Positions 49,429-58,570 of a DNA stretch of 60,350 bases are shown here, piece by piece. Position 1 is the stretch's first letter. The number at the start of each line of letters is the position of its first letter. This DNA comes from Corynebacterium pollutisoli (lineage in GTDB: Bacteria; Actinomycetota; Actinomycetes; Mycobacteriales; Mycobacteriaceae), in the NCBI RefSeq assembly GCF_900177745.1, contig NZ_FXAR01000012.1:1-60350 (forward strand). The letters run 5' to 3'. The notes under the pieces were generated by a model. That model was not told the DNA's origin, did no database searches, and was given only the letters and a program-made list of their open reading frames with translations. The translations under genes and the position numbers were made by a program.

Positions 49429-50711
49429 TCGAAGCCGAGATGCCTGGCCAGGTCCGGCATTTCGTCCTTGATGAGTGTTGAGATGGCTTCCAGGGCAGCG
49501 AAATTACCGGTCCGTGCCGCCGCGGTGCGCAGCGCCAACCCGATGGCTGCCCCAGACTCGTCGCCACCGAGAACAAAAGACTTCTTGGGAGCTGCGGCAT
49601 CCTCCTTCGGGGCCTGTTGGTTATTCCGTCGGTAGGCCGCATCCGCCGCGATACAAAGTTCGTTCACCGGACGGGACATCATTTTTCGGAGCTGGCCCGG
49701 CAGATTCACCCGCATCTTCGCCACGTTGATATTGAAGGCTTCATCGAGGGTCGTCCCGAAGTCCAGCGAGGCACGTGCAGATTTGGTGTGCTCGTCGATC
49801 GTCCGGATACCGGCCCAGCCACCCCACTGAACCAGGCGATTGGCCCGGTAGATGTAGAGTCCCTGCTGGCGATTCCACTTCTCCGGACCGGAGGCTGCCT
49901 CGAATGCCTCCCGAGAGGAGAATTCCTCCCGGGAGGGCAGGAGATACCGTCGAAGGGTCACAGTGTCAGACACATCACCGTGCTCGATCTCAAACTCGTC
50001 CACATCAAGGGTTTCCGTCGCGGCTTCGTCCCTCCCGAAGGGATCCCAGGCATCAAGGCCGACACCGTTGACGATGATGCTGATGCGCTTACCTGCTTCT
50101 CCGGATAGGAAGCGGTGGAAAACCATGGACAGGTGAGCCTCCAGTTTCGGGGCGAGCCCTTCGATGCGTCGACGGGCCCATCCTCCCTCCGGGGACTTCG
50201 CGGGAAGCAACCTGTCCAGCTTGCGCCACACCACGACTGAACCTCTGTCCCCGTTGATCAGGGAGGCGGATTCGAGTGCTTCAGGTTCCTCCGAGATATC
50301 GAGGGTCACCCAGTCGTCGACCGTCTGAATGAAATCGAGGTCGATTGCACGGGCTACGGGGGATGAGAGTCGGTTTCCCCTGCTCACCACCTCCAGTCGT
50401 CTGCACTGGGAGAGCGATGCGGTCTTGAGTCCGAGACCGTAGCGTCCCAGATCGCCGTCCTCGTACTCTCGGCGGCTTCCGAAACGCATGGCCTCGTTGA
50501 TCTGGTCCTCGTGCATGCCGGCACCGTTGTCTGCGATGGTCAGGTAGGACCCACGGCCGGCAAAATGAATGTCGATCACGACCTGATCGGCACCGGCTGC
50601 CACGCTGTTGTCCACGAGATCCGCGACGGCGGATTCAAAGCTGTATCCGATGTCGCGGAGTGAGTTCGTGAGGCGGCGTGCCGAAGGTGCGACAGAGAGA
50701 CGGTTGGGCAT
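49425..50711 (-). CDS. GHKL ATPase of MutL/MORC type
   Basis: 428 residues. The Bergerat fold is clear: N-box ESAVADLVDNSVAAGA (Glu26, Asn35), DNGAGM (61-66) and GRYGLGLKTAS (89-99); a transducer-like domain with FNINVAKMRVNLP follows. Known families: MutL-like ATPases encoded beside restriction-modification genes, the proposed source of eukaryotic MORC proteins. They probably clamp DNA after ATP-driven dimerisation. It is the last gene of the minus-strand operon, 59 bases after the preceding stop (the only loose junction), and overlaps the methyltransferase end by 4 bases. No nuclease motif of MutL type is visible in the C-terminus. Confidence 0.87.
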   Translation of the reverse strand: MPNRLSVAPSARRLTNSLRDIGYSFESAVADLVDNSVAAGADQVVIDIHFAGRGSYLTIADNGAGMHEDQINEAMRFGSRREYEDGDLGRYGLGLKTASLSQCRRLEVVSRGNRLSSPVARAIDLDFIQTVDDWVTLDISEEPEALESASLINGDRGSVVVWRKLDRLLPAKSPEGGWARRRIEGLAPKLEAHLSMVFHRFLSGEAGKRISIIVNGVGLDAWDPFGRDEAATETLDVDEFEIEHGDVSDTVTLRRYLLPSREEFSSREAFEAASGPEKWNRQQGLYIYRANRLVQWGGWAGIRTIDEHTKSARASLDFGTTLDEAFNINVAKMRVNLPGQLRKMMSRPVNELCIAADAAYRRNNQQAPKEDAAAPKKSFVLGGDESGAAIGLALRTAAARTGNFAALEAISTLIKDEMPDLARHLGFD

Positions 50712-50770
50712 GTCCCTTCTTCCTGATGAGAAAACCGGCTGGGCAGTTCTGATGGTTGAGAGCGGGCTGG

Positions 50771-51535
50771 TCAGCTGTTGAGCGTCGCCTCGAACTTGTC
50801 TGCGGTAGCACGGTAAGTGGTGTTGACAAGCTTAATGATCTCGCGTTCCGGCAAGGCATCGAGATTGACGATCGAAGAGATCTTACCGAGCTGCACCATC
50901 ACCAACCGCAGTAGCTCCGACCTTGCGAGACTGTACCCTCCGCTGAATTCATTGTGCGCACGGGCAATGGCGCGTGCGAGCAGGGGGTTGAGTCCGAAGG
51001 TCGGCCGTTCCATGATGTTGACTCCCTCGTCCTCACCCAGTGTCGCATTCAGGTCGGGGCCGAGACAGTACGCACGCCACCAGGCTTTCCGGAACACGTT
51101 GCGCGGACGCCCCAGCCAACGGTCATACTCGGGATTCTTTGACTTGTTCTGGAAACGCCAAGCTGCGACATCCGGCATCAGCACCAGAGTCAGGAAGTTC
51201 CACGTCTCCTCCATTCCGGCATCGGCAGGGGAAATGGACAAGGAGTTCAGAAGGAAATTGCCGACTTTCACGTCGAATTCGGAAAGAGACGGATCCTTGG
51301 CCTTCATCCTGTGGGGAAAGCCATGTTCTTCGGCGATGGCGAGTACACCGCCCCGTATGTTCCGTAAAGCACCGGCCGTGGGCAATTGGGTGACAACGGG
51401 AGGGGGGTACGCTTTCGGATGGGTGACAGTGGCAAGCGAAGAACACTGCTCGACGTCGAGTTGCACCATCTCGGAGATGATGCGCACAGCGTCACTTCTC
51501 TCCAGACGATAATGGGAGAGGTATTTTGAGATCAC
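50771..51535 (-). CDS. Defence-operon protein of unknown family (254 aa)
   Basis: I do not recognise the family with confidence. The protein is soluble, alpha-helical and Trp/Arg-rich in the middle: ETWNFLTLVLMPDVAAWRF and NPEYDRWLGRPRNVFRKAWWRAYCLG, then NPLLARAIARAHNEFSGGYSLARSELLRL. No nuclease or ATPase motif is seen. Its GTG overlaps the stop of the preceding gene by four bases (GTGA), so it is made together with the rest of the Z1/nuclease/GHKL operon and should be a stoichiometric partner. Confidence 0.72.
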   Translation of the reverse strand: MISKYLSHYRLERSDAVRIISEMVQLDVEQCSSLATVTHPKAYPPPVVTQLPTAGALRNIRGGVLAIAEEHGFPHRMKAKDPSLSEFDVKVGNFLLNSLSISPADAGMEETWNFLTLVLMPDVAAWRFQNKSKNPEYDRWLGRPRNVFRKAWWRAYCLGPDLNATLGEDEGVNIMERPTFGLNPLLARAIARAHNEFSGGYSLARSELLRLVMVQLGKISSIVNLDALPEREIIKLVNTTYRATADKFEATLNS

Positions 51536-52452
51536 TTGCCCATCCTCCGATTCGGATTGAAGATGCTTGCCTGCACTGTGGCGGTGACGAAACTCGGATC
51601 CGCCAGATAGAGCTCACGTGTCGAGTGGATAGAGATATTCGGGAAATACACATCGTGCATCTGTCTGAGTGTCTCGGCCAGGGTGCCCTCCTCTGCCGAG
51701 TCTTCCTCGAGCTGGGCGAGGTCCGTGTTGAGTGCAAAGACGATCATCTGCACAACGGTGTCGGCTCGCAGAAACTGCTGAAACTCTTCCTGGGACTTCC
51801 CGTTCGGATCAGCCAGATACTCCGCAACCCGCGGGTGTCCGGAATTCAATTTGAGACGGACCGCGGAGGAGATGTGGGATTCGAGGGCGGAGTCGATGTC
51901 GAGCTTCCACATGGCGTGAATCGGATCAAAACCGGCCTTCTCAAAATCGAACGCGCTAGTCGGGAACTGTGATCCTGCGCCCTCCAGGCGTACGCGAACT
52001 GAGTTCTCCCAGAGCCGGGACCCGATCATGGTCGGACCGAGGTCCTCGGGTGTCGCGCCCGGGTTCTCAAGGAGAATGACACTGACACGGAGGTTGAGAT
52101 CCCCTCCCAGGATGGAGCCGTCGAGGCTGAGACTCACGGTGTTGATTCCGTTCACCAGCGTGACCGGTGTCGAGGCACCGTGTAGACCGGTGCGGGACGA
52201 CTTCCAGTTGATGACTGCTCCCAGGACTGCGCTGCCTCGGCTGGAGGATACGCGGAACACCTGACGGAGTGCCTCGTCGAGGCTCACCTCGATCTCGAAG
52301 TAGGAGGTGACGGTGGACTGGTCGGACCAGGTGGCGGACGCCGCACCGGAGTCCTCGGTCATTATCGAAACGTCGTCGACCAACACGTCGTAGGCCAGGA
52401 CTGAAATCGTGTCCTCTGCGGGGACGTTGTAACCCAGACTCGTCGTCGCCAC
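51532..52452 (-). CDS. Defence-operon protein of unknown family (306 aa)
   Basis: Unrecognised. The first about 150 residues look beta-rich (TSYFEIEVSLDEALRQVFRV, VTLVNGINTVSLSLDGSIL, DLNLRVSVILLENPG), the remainder helical with acidic stretches (LAQLEEDSAEEGTLAETLRQMHDVYF). No catalytic motif stands out. The GTG start shares one base with the stop of the GHKL gene upstream (TAGTG), and its TGA overlaps the next GTG. A scaffold or DNA/protein-recognition part of the complex is a guess from context only. Confidence 0.72.
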   Translation of the reverse strand: MATTSLGYNVPAEDTISVLAYDVLVDDVSIMTEDSGAASATWSDQSTVTSYFEIEVSLDEALRQVFRVSSSRGSAVLGAVINWKSSRTGLHGASTPVTLVNGINTVSLSLDGSILGGDLNLRVSVILLENPGATPEDLGPTMIGSRLWENSVRVRLEGAGSQFPTSAFDFEKAGFDPIHAMWKLDIDSALESHISSAVRLKLNSGHPRVAEYLADPNGKSQEEFQQFLRADTVVQMIVFALNTDLAQLEEDSAEEGTLAETLRQMHDVYFPNISIHSTRELYLADPSFVTATVQASIFNPNRRMGK

Positions 52453-54422
52453 TACTGGTCACCTTCCTCCGTATTGATCTTCACCACGACATCAGCGGAA
52501 ATGGCCGAATTGGCGGGTTGGATCACCGCGTAGTAACTCTCCCAGGAGGGAGAACGCATCATTCGATGAAGGTCCTGCTCGCTGGCTTTTCGGCCGGCAA
52601 TGGTCTCCAGATTGTCCTCGATCTCATGAGGCGCAACCCATCCGATGTGGGTCGGCATGGTCAGTCCGTCCTTGGCCTCGAGCTGGCGTTTGCCATCGAC
52701 GAGCACGGCCGATTCGACCTCGACGCGTACCTCGTTCTCGAGTGCCTTGGCACTCGAGTCAACGCCGACCTTGAACAGCGCGAGGGTGCCGCGCGACGTC
52801 GCATGCAGTGATGCCAGGGAAATGGACGAGCGTACACCGTTGTGGCTCTTCCCCGGCTGGGGCGGGGTGAGTCGTCCTGTTCTTGGTGGGGAAACGCGAC
52901 GACTGGTCCCTGCTGCATTGGGCATGACGGTTCCCAGCGAATTGGAGATGGTGCTCAGTGCAGACGTGTCGCCTGTGGAGTCGTTCTCCACTTTCGACAG
53001 TGACGCGTTCTTCAGGGAGTCCCGGAGACGATTCATGGCGATACGCACAGGGTTCGAACTCCTGGCCTTACCGTTCCGGTGGAATCGGGAATCCTTGAGG
53101 TTCACCGTTGTCGGATTCCATTCGTCGTGAGCAGGTGGTTCACTCGCGGCAAACAAGGGGTCAAGGTGTTCCGCTGCCAGAAAGATGCCGGCATAGCAGT
53201 CCTCGGCGGAGGCACGGGGTCCCTGCCAGTAGTTGACGATCATTCTGGGCCCGCGCATCAGTGCCACGTGGTGGTTCGTCCCGTCAGCGAGAACGGATGC
53301 CTGGGGGTTACTTTCCGCGTGGGTGGATTGAACGGCCAGACGGCCCAGATACTCCACGGGGCGCCCCGAGACGATGTCCATCCATTTGCGGGGTCCGGAG
53401 GTCTCGAACTCGGAGACGAACGTCTCCGGATCCAGGTGTTCCGGTTCCTTGATAGCCAGTCGATAGGCCCGGACAAACGGCCGCAGGAGGGGGTCCTTCA
53501 TCGGGTCAGGAATTGGGATTTCGCGGCCGTCAACCGTAACTGAGAAGTCGATCGGATCCATGTCTTCCGACTGAGAAACCATGTGGGGCCATGCCCACTT
53601 TGTGAGAGCCTTGGAGATGGTCTCCATGACAGCATCCACCTCGTCCGAATCGATGCGTGGATCGACCACAGCAATGGTGGTTCCGGTCGGCCGTTCGTCA
53701 GTGAAGTGTGCGTCCATCTGGAACGTACGGGCCAACGCGTCGGCATCCGACCCGGTGAACGGGTTGGCATAGATATTTTCTCTTACGCCGGTCGCCTTCA
53801 AACCCCACCAATGCCGACCCGTGTACTCGTAACTGTCCCTCGTATAACCGTTTCCGTTGGCCATGGCGATGAACCGTCGGACCGGTTCTCCATTTTCGTC
53901 TCTGGTTCGGGTGTATATGAGCACCGTCTGCGAGTCGCTCATGTTGAAGAAGACGCCTTTTCCGAATCCGTAGGTGCCACCACGCAGTTCCTTCTCTGCA
54001 CGGCGCCCGATGTTCCGGACGAATGAGACGAAGTCATCCCGCCCTTCACAGTGCTGGGCGGCGGAGGTGGGCCCCTGCAGGCCGGAAGTGCCCGTGTCAC
54101 TGACCAGAAGCACCGGCAACGGAACTTCCCGGGATTCGGCGAGGAAATTCTCCAACGCCGGCAGCCCCTCAGTTCCTGATCCGAAGAAAGTCCTGAGCGC
54201 CTCGGACCTGTGTCCCGACAGCCGACGGTAATCAATCGAGAAAGTGACCCCGTCCTCATTGCTGGACCGGTCTCTCGCGTCCCAACTGTTCTGGAGGGTT
54301 TCTCGGGTGAACAGATCCCAACTCTCCAGACTCGGACGTCCGATGGCCGAGGTCGCGGAGTTTCCGTGCATGTTTCCCGAGTCGAGGAAGAACTCCTCGT
54401 GGTGAAAAGCTGTGTGGGACAT
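52452..54422 (-). CDS. Second, divergent GHKL-type ATPase (656 aa)
   Basis: Bergerat-fold motifs can be traced: RETLQNSWDARD (Glu41, Asn45) as the N-box, LLVSDTGTSGL (Asp109, Gly111, Gly114) as G1, and GGTYGFGKGVFFN (149-156) as G2. The remainder (residues 200-656) is large and carries no recognised domain, with a Ser/Thr/Pro-rich linker near 490-520 (AGTSRRVSPPRTGRLTPPQP). It differs strongly from the MutL/MORC-like ATPase four genes on, so the operon encodes two GHKL ATPases. The ATG shares a base with the stop of the nuclease gene (TGATG), and its own stop shares a base with the next GTG. Confidence 0.78.
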   Translation of the reverse strand: MSHTAFHHEEFFLDSGNMHGNSATSAIGRPSLESWDLFTRETLQNSWDARDRSSNEDGVTFSIDYRRLSGHRSEALRTFFGSGTEGLPALENFLAESREVPLPVLLVSDTGTSGLQGPTSAAQHCEGRDDFVSFVRNIGRRAEKELRGGTYGFGKGVFFNMSDSQTVLIYTRTRDENGEPVRRFIAMANGNGYTRDSYEYTGRHWWGLKATGVRENIYANPFTGSDADALARTFQMDAHFTDERPTGTTIAVVDPRIDSDEVDAVMETISKALTKWAWPHMVSQSEDMDPIDFSVTVDGREIPIPDPMKDPLLRPFVRAYRLAIKEPEHLDPETFVSEFETSGPRKWMDIVSGRPVEYLGRLAVQSTHAESNPQASVLADGTNHHVALMRGPRMIVNYWQGPRASAEDCYAGIFLAAEHLDPLFAASEPPAHDEWNPTTVNLKDSRFHRNGKARSSNPVRIAMNRLRDSLKNASLSKVENDSTGDTSALSTISNSLGTVMPNAAGTSRRVSPPRTGRLTPPQPGKSHNGVRSSISLASLHATSRGTLALFKVGVDSSAKALENEVRVEVESAVLVDGKRQLEAKDGLTMPTHIGWVAPHEIEDNLETIAGRKASEQDLHRMMRSPSWESYYAVIQPANSAISADVVVKINTEEGDQ

Positions 54423-55393
54423 CAGGTCAGTGAACCGTCCTTTCGGTAACCTGGAATGCTCTCGGGAGAGGTGAGATCGATGTTGTAGCGGAGCGCCGAG
54501 ATTCTCTCTTCGGTGTCGTCGACGATGAGTTTGGGGAATCCCTCCCCAACTTCGAACACGTATCTGCCCACGAGCCGGTAGCTGTTCTCGGTCTTGGGAT
54601 CAACCCCCGCCATAGAGAACCTCATTTCCTCCAGGCGGCTGAGCAGCTCGTCTGACGGGACCAAGTCACTCTCGAGAAGCCGTCGCACAACACCACTGAG
54701 CGTGATCTCGCCGTTCGGACTGCTCTCGTACTTACGCACCGCGAGAAGCAGTCGGGTGTCAGGCTCGGGAAGCAGCTGCTGTGCACCGTTGATAGTCACG
54801 TGGAGACCATTGGAAATCCGGGTGGCTTTACACTCGATCCCCCGGTCCTCCAGTCGAAAATCGTGCGCCTGCTGATCCGGTCCGGTCCACCGGTAGAAGC
54901 CGAGTGCTCCATCGGTGGCAAGCAGGATCTCCATCTCCTGGAGTTCGCAGATGAGACCGATCTCCTCCGCGTCGCTGAGAGAGTTCGGGGGAACCGGGGT
55001 GAACAGTGAGCGCCAGCGCTTGAGCTGAGCCTGAGCGATGGTCGCGGCACGCTCTCGGTCAGCGCGGAAGTGCTTGAAGAAGGTATCCACGAAGACGTGA
55101 AAGACGTTCTCCAGCGCCGGATTCTCAAGCTGGAGCTGAATGAGATCGCGTCCGTCCCGTTGCACGGTACGCAAAGTGATGTACCGACTGCGGATATCCG
55201 GTGGGATGCTCCTGGGGTCATCTTTACCGAGTGGGATGAAGATTCCCATCCGTCCGTCGAGTTCCCGAAAGATACGCACAGCGCCGGAGCTGTTCGCGAG
55301 TCTGGTGACCAGATCGTTTCCGTGACGCGACGATTCCGGCGACGCTTCCATCGCCGCACGCAGTTCGTTGAACAACTCAATCGATGGCGTCAT
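54422..55393 (-). CDS. PD-(D/E)XK nuclease (DUF4420-like)
   Basis: 323 residues. The nuclease core is readable: Glu150 in GLICELQ, Asp178 in AHDFRLEDRG, and the Glu-x-Lys pair IECKAT (Glu187, Lys189), the order of restriction-type PD-(D/E)XK enzymes. Proteins of this kind (DUF4420) accompany Z1 ATPases in restriction-modification operons, so this is the probable DNA-cutting subunit. The ATG at 55393 is preferred because GAGGAG precedes it by 9 bases; a GTG at 55402 is possible. It starts 17 bases inside the Z1 gene and ends one base into the next ATG. Confidence 0.83.
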   Translation of the reverse strand: MTPSIELFNELRAAMEASPESSRHGNDLVTRLANSSGAVRIFRELDGRMGIFIPLGKDDPRSIPPDIRSRYITLRTVQRDGRDLIQLQLENPALENVFHVFVDTFFKHFRADRERAATIAQAQLKRWRSLFTPVPPNSLSDAEEIGLICELQEMEILLATDGALGFYRWTGPDQQAHDFRLEDRGIECKATRISNGLHVTINGAQQLLPEPDTRLLLAVRKYESSPNGEITLSGVVRRLLESDLVPSDELLSRLEEMRFSMAGVDPKTENSYRLVGRYVFEVGEGFPKLIVDDTEERISALRYNIDLTSPESIPGYRKDGSLT

Positions 55394-58121
55394 CGGTCTC
55401 ACTCCTCATTGCAGCTTCATCCATTTCATTGAGGGCCCGCACCTCTTCCGCTGCAGCGCGGTACTCGTCAATGATCTCCTGATCAGGCTCCGGGGCAGTC
55501 ACGTAGTCGACCGCGGAGTCAGGTGCTGAAGACGTGGGGAAAAACAGTCCGAGACCGAGCACATCGGTGGCAGCATCCAGACTCGTGCGGTGCTGCCCCT
55601 TCGTCTCTCCGGATGTGCTTCCGGCGGAGCTGGTTGCACTTGCCACAGATCGGGGATCGGACTTGGCCTGGATCGGATAGATTGCGAGATGCCCGACTCC
55701 GGGACCAACGTGCTTGTCGTGGAGCTCTCGGACGGGATTCTCCTTACTGCCCGCCTCCTTGATCTCCTCCTCGACTTCGAGACGGAATGCCGCGCGGTCC
55801 TCCTCGGTGGAGCGGAGCACGTCATTGAGTCGGTCCTGGGTGGTCACCAGCGCCTTGATGTTCGCCTCACCTTCTTTACTGGTCACCAGTTTGGAGCGTT
55901 TGAGGAGTGGGATCTCGGCTTTGAGCCCCAGATCGATGGTGCCGAGCTCGTCATTGTTCTGGGTCATGAAAGAGACATTCCAGCTGCGCAACCTTCGGTT
56001 CTCCGACTCCTTTCTGATGTACTTCTTCAGCAATTTGGCATTGTCTTTGCCCAGCCTGGTCTCGGGGTGAATCGAGTACTCGTCGAGAAAGTCCATGATG
56101 AGTTGTGAGGGCACACCGACAAAAACAGGGGAGCCGTAAGCACCGGTCTGTTCGTCAATGCCACGAGTCTGCATCTCCCGCACTAGTTTCTTGACGGCCC
56201 TCTCGTTTGCGGTCAGCCAGCTGCGATCCTTCTCCTTGAACTTGATCGTCTGTTCCTTCTTGCCCTGGAAGCTGACCTGAGCCGCGACGGCGTCCTGCAT
56301 CTTGGCTCGGCTGGTGATCATCATGTCGGGATGCATCCGGATGCGCGCTTGAATCTCAATCGGGGAGGCCTGTTCCTGAACGTAGACGTCGAGTTCCTCA
56401 CGCAGTTCCGCTTCCACGGTGGACAGGTCGTGAAACCACCGGTTGAGCTCTTCCGGCATCCAGATCCTCGGCAGGTCCTGGTAGCCGTTCCGGAATCCGA
56501 ACCACCGCCCCATTTGGAGCAGAGTGTCGTATGCGGAGGCACGCCGAACGAAATAGGAGGAGACCAGCCCCTCGAGGGTCAGGCCGCGTGAGAGGGTGTT
56601 TCCGCCGATGGCGATGACCGACACCGGCCCCTTCGTGTAATCGAGTCGCTGGGTGGATGTCCCGTTATCGACGATCAGACGGGTCTCACGGAGCACCTCG
56701 GGAATGATCCCGGCAATATCATCGAACGTCACCGGTGGTAGACCGAAGGTTTCAGCAGGCACCCGTCCGCGTTCCTCCTCCCATTGTTCACGCCATGCCG
56801 AGGGAAGATCGGTGTGGGACCTGACGACCGAACGCAGGCCCGAGAGCTCGTGATCGACCTGGATACGCAGATCCTCGTGGTCCGCAGTAAGCATGGAGGT
56901 GTGGATCAGCATGGATGAGTGTTTATTGCCTTGGCCTCGGAATCGTCGAGCAGCTGTGGCCATGATGAACCACCTGATCGCGGCACTGAGACCCTCACCT
57001 CCGACGACCGCCTTGTCAGGATCGTTCTTACCGCCGGGGCGGATTCCCTCGACCTCCTCCTCCGAGATGATGCGGATCATGTCGTAACCGTCGGGATCCA
57101 CATCGCTCCGGTCCTCACCATTGAGCGGTGCGCGGCCGAACAGCGCTCGGGATCCGAAGTATCCCTTGGGCTCCGGAAGAGTCACGATGAAGTCCGACGG
57201 ATAGAGGTCGTCGGTCTTGCTGGGGTCGATCAGGATATTCGCGAACGGAGTGGCCGAGTAGGCCACGTAGGCTGTGATGTCGTGGTCGAGCAGGTGATTG
57301 ATCTGCCGGTTGATCGCTGAGCGTTCTGACTTGGTGTGCGGAGAGACGTCGATGGAAGCCTGATCGGACTCGTCGTCGATGACGAGGATCGGGCACTGGT
57401 GCACGATGTCGGCGGCGCTGTTCAACCACTCGTTGAGCCTTCTGAGACGTGCAGAATTCTTCTTGACGACTGCGATGAATCTCTCGTTATGGTTGGCGAG
57501 CTTGGCAGCGTTGTCGTCAATACCGGAGAAGTCGTGTTCAACGCTCGTCAATCGGTGCCAACGCTGCCGCTGAGGATTGATCAGCTGCTCATCGATCCTC
57601 TCCTGGGTCTGCTGCCGGAGGTTCTCGGTGATTCCGGTGAGGACGATCACGAGACGGAAACCCGCGTCTGCGGCCTTGGCGATGACAGACAGGAAATTCG
57701 TCGTCTTTCCGCTCTGAACGTGGCCGAGCACCAGGCCTTTCGTGTTCTGCAGTTCCTGATGCGGACGGAGCCCGTTGACCACCGCGGTGGAGGAGTCATC
57801 GATGCTGTGGATCGCATCGCCCAGATCGTTCTCGATGATTGTCCGCAGCGGCGGCCAGAAGACATCTACATTGACGTCGGGGCGATACCAGTGTTCGCCG
57901 CGCTTTTCCCGTTTGTAGGCGCCGATCTGGTGACGACGGTTCGCGAAACCCAGGGCCTGGCGCTGTCTCTCGTACGCTTCCTCGATCGCCGCCTGGGAAT
58001 CGGGGAATCGGCGCAGGAATTTTTTCTTCGTGGCGTCCAGATCACGCCCGAGTCGGGACTGATCATTGAAGTCCTCCACGAAGTCGAGGACAAGATCTTC
58101 GTCGAGCTGTCGTTCAGGCAT
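55377..58121 (-). CDS. Z1-domain superfamily II helicase-like ATPase
   Basis: 914 residues from the ATG at 58121, chosen because AAAGGGAG precedes it; the frame is open further upstream but that part is low-complexity. Walker A GHVQSGKT (133-140), motif II VIDDES (Asp249, Glu251), motif III YSATPFAN (288-295), motif V-like IGGNTLSRGLTLEGL and motif VI-like QMGRWFGFRNGY define the Z1 family. These large ATPases are encoded with MutL/MORC-like ATPases and PD-(D/E)XK nucleases and should translocate or remodel DNA for cleavage. It is the first gene of the operon. Residues 800-914 are acidic, Ser-rich and probably disordered. Confidence 0.88.
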   Translation of the reverse strand: MPERQLDEDLVLDFVEDFNDQSRLGRDLDATKKKFLRRFPDSQAAIEEAYERQRQALGFANRRHQIGAYKREKRGEHWYRPDVNVDVFWPPLRTIIENDLGDAIHSIDDSSTAVVNGLRPHQELQNTKGLVLGHVQSGKTTNFLSVIAKAADAGFRLVIVLTGITENLRQQTQERIDEQLINPQRQRWHRLTSVEHDFSGIDDNAAKLANHNERFIAVVKKNSARLRRLNEWLNSAADIVHQCPILVIDDESDQASIDVSPHTKSERSAINRQINHLLDHDITAYVAYSATPFANILIDPSKTDDLYPSDFIVTLPEPKGYFGSRALFGRAPLNGEDRSDVDPDGYDMIRIISEEEVEGIRPGGKNDPDKAVVGGEGLSAAIRWFIMATAARRFRGQGNKHSSMLIHTSMLTADHEDLRIQVDHELSGLRSVVRSHTDLPSAWREQWEEERGRVPAETFGLPPVTFDDIAGIIPEVLRETRLIVDNGTSTQRLDYTKGPVSVIAIGGNTLSRGLTLEGLVSSYFVRRASAYDTLLQMGRWFGFRNGYQDLPRIWMPEELNRWFHDLSTVEAELREELDVYVQEQASPIEIQARIRMHPDMMITSRAKMQDAVAAQVSFQGKKEQTIKFKEKDRSWLTANERAVKKLVREMQTRGIDEQTGAYGSPVFVGVPSQLIMDFLDEYSIHPETRLGKDNAKLLKKYIRKESENRRLRSWNVSFMTQNNDELGTIDLGLKAEIPLLKRSKLVTSKEGEANIKALVTTQDRLNDVLRSTEEDRAAFRLEVEEEIKEAGSKENPVRELHDKHVGPGVGHLAIYPIQAKSDPRSVASATSSAGSTSGETKGQHRTSLDAATDVLGLGLFFPTSSAPDSAVDYVTAPEPDQEIIDEYRAAAEEVRALNEMDEAAMRSETDDAID

Positions 58122-58570
58122 GAGCTCCCTTTCACTACTCGGTGAACAAGTCGTGGCGGTGTTCGATTCTGATTTATGTACAACAGTAGCGGGAATACCT
58201 GACAGCGTCGGCGTATAGCTCGAATGATTGAGCGACGGTCTCTGGGTGCCGGCACTCCGTGTTATCCCCTGCAAGGAGCGCCGGGTGTTGATCCCGGTCT
58301 GACTTGGTGAAGCTTTCCGGAACTCCCCGACGGCCCGTATGGCTGGGGTGGAAAGCTCCGGTGACGAGGCGCTGGGAACAGTCGGCTCAATCCCCGATTT
58401 CGGGGGGGGGTGAGATGGGCTGGCTCGGTGCCCGGATAGGAGGAGGCAGAGTTGTAATGTGTCGTAAATCAGGTCGAGCTGCTCATTCCACGCGATCAGC
58501 TGCATGGTTGCAGATATCGTCGGGGATACGTTCGAGAACTGAACGCTTTTGTCGGTGAGCGCTTTGGTCT
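58122..58570. other. Promoter region of the Z1 operon and gap
   Basis: About 450 bases without a convincing gene on either strand. On the minus strand an A/T-rich patch (TGTACATAAATCAG, about 58172-58185) is the likely promoter of the operon. A run of nine G lies at 58402-58410. Short open frames on both strands here have no protein-like character. Confidence 0.45.
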
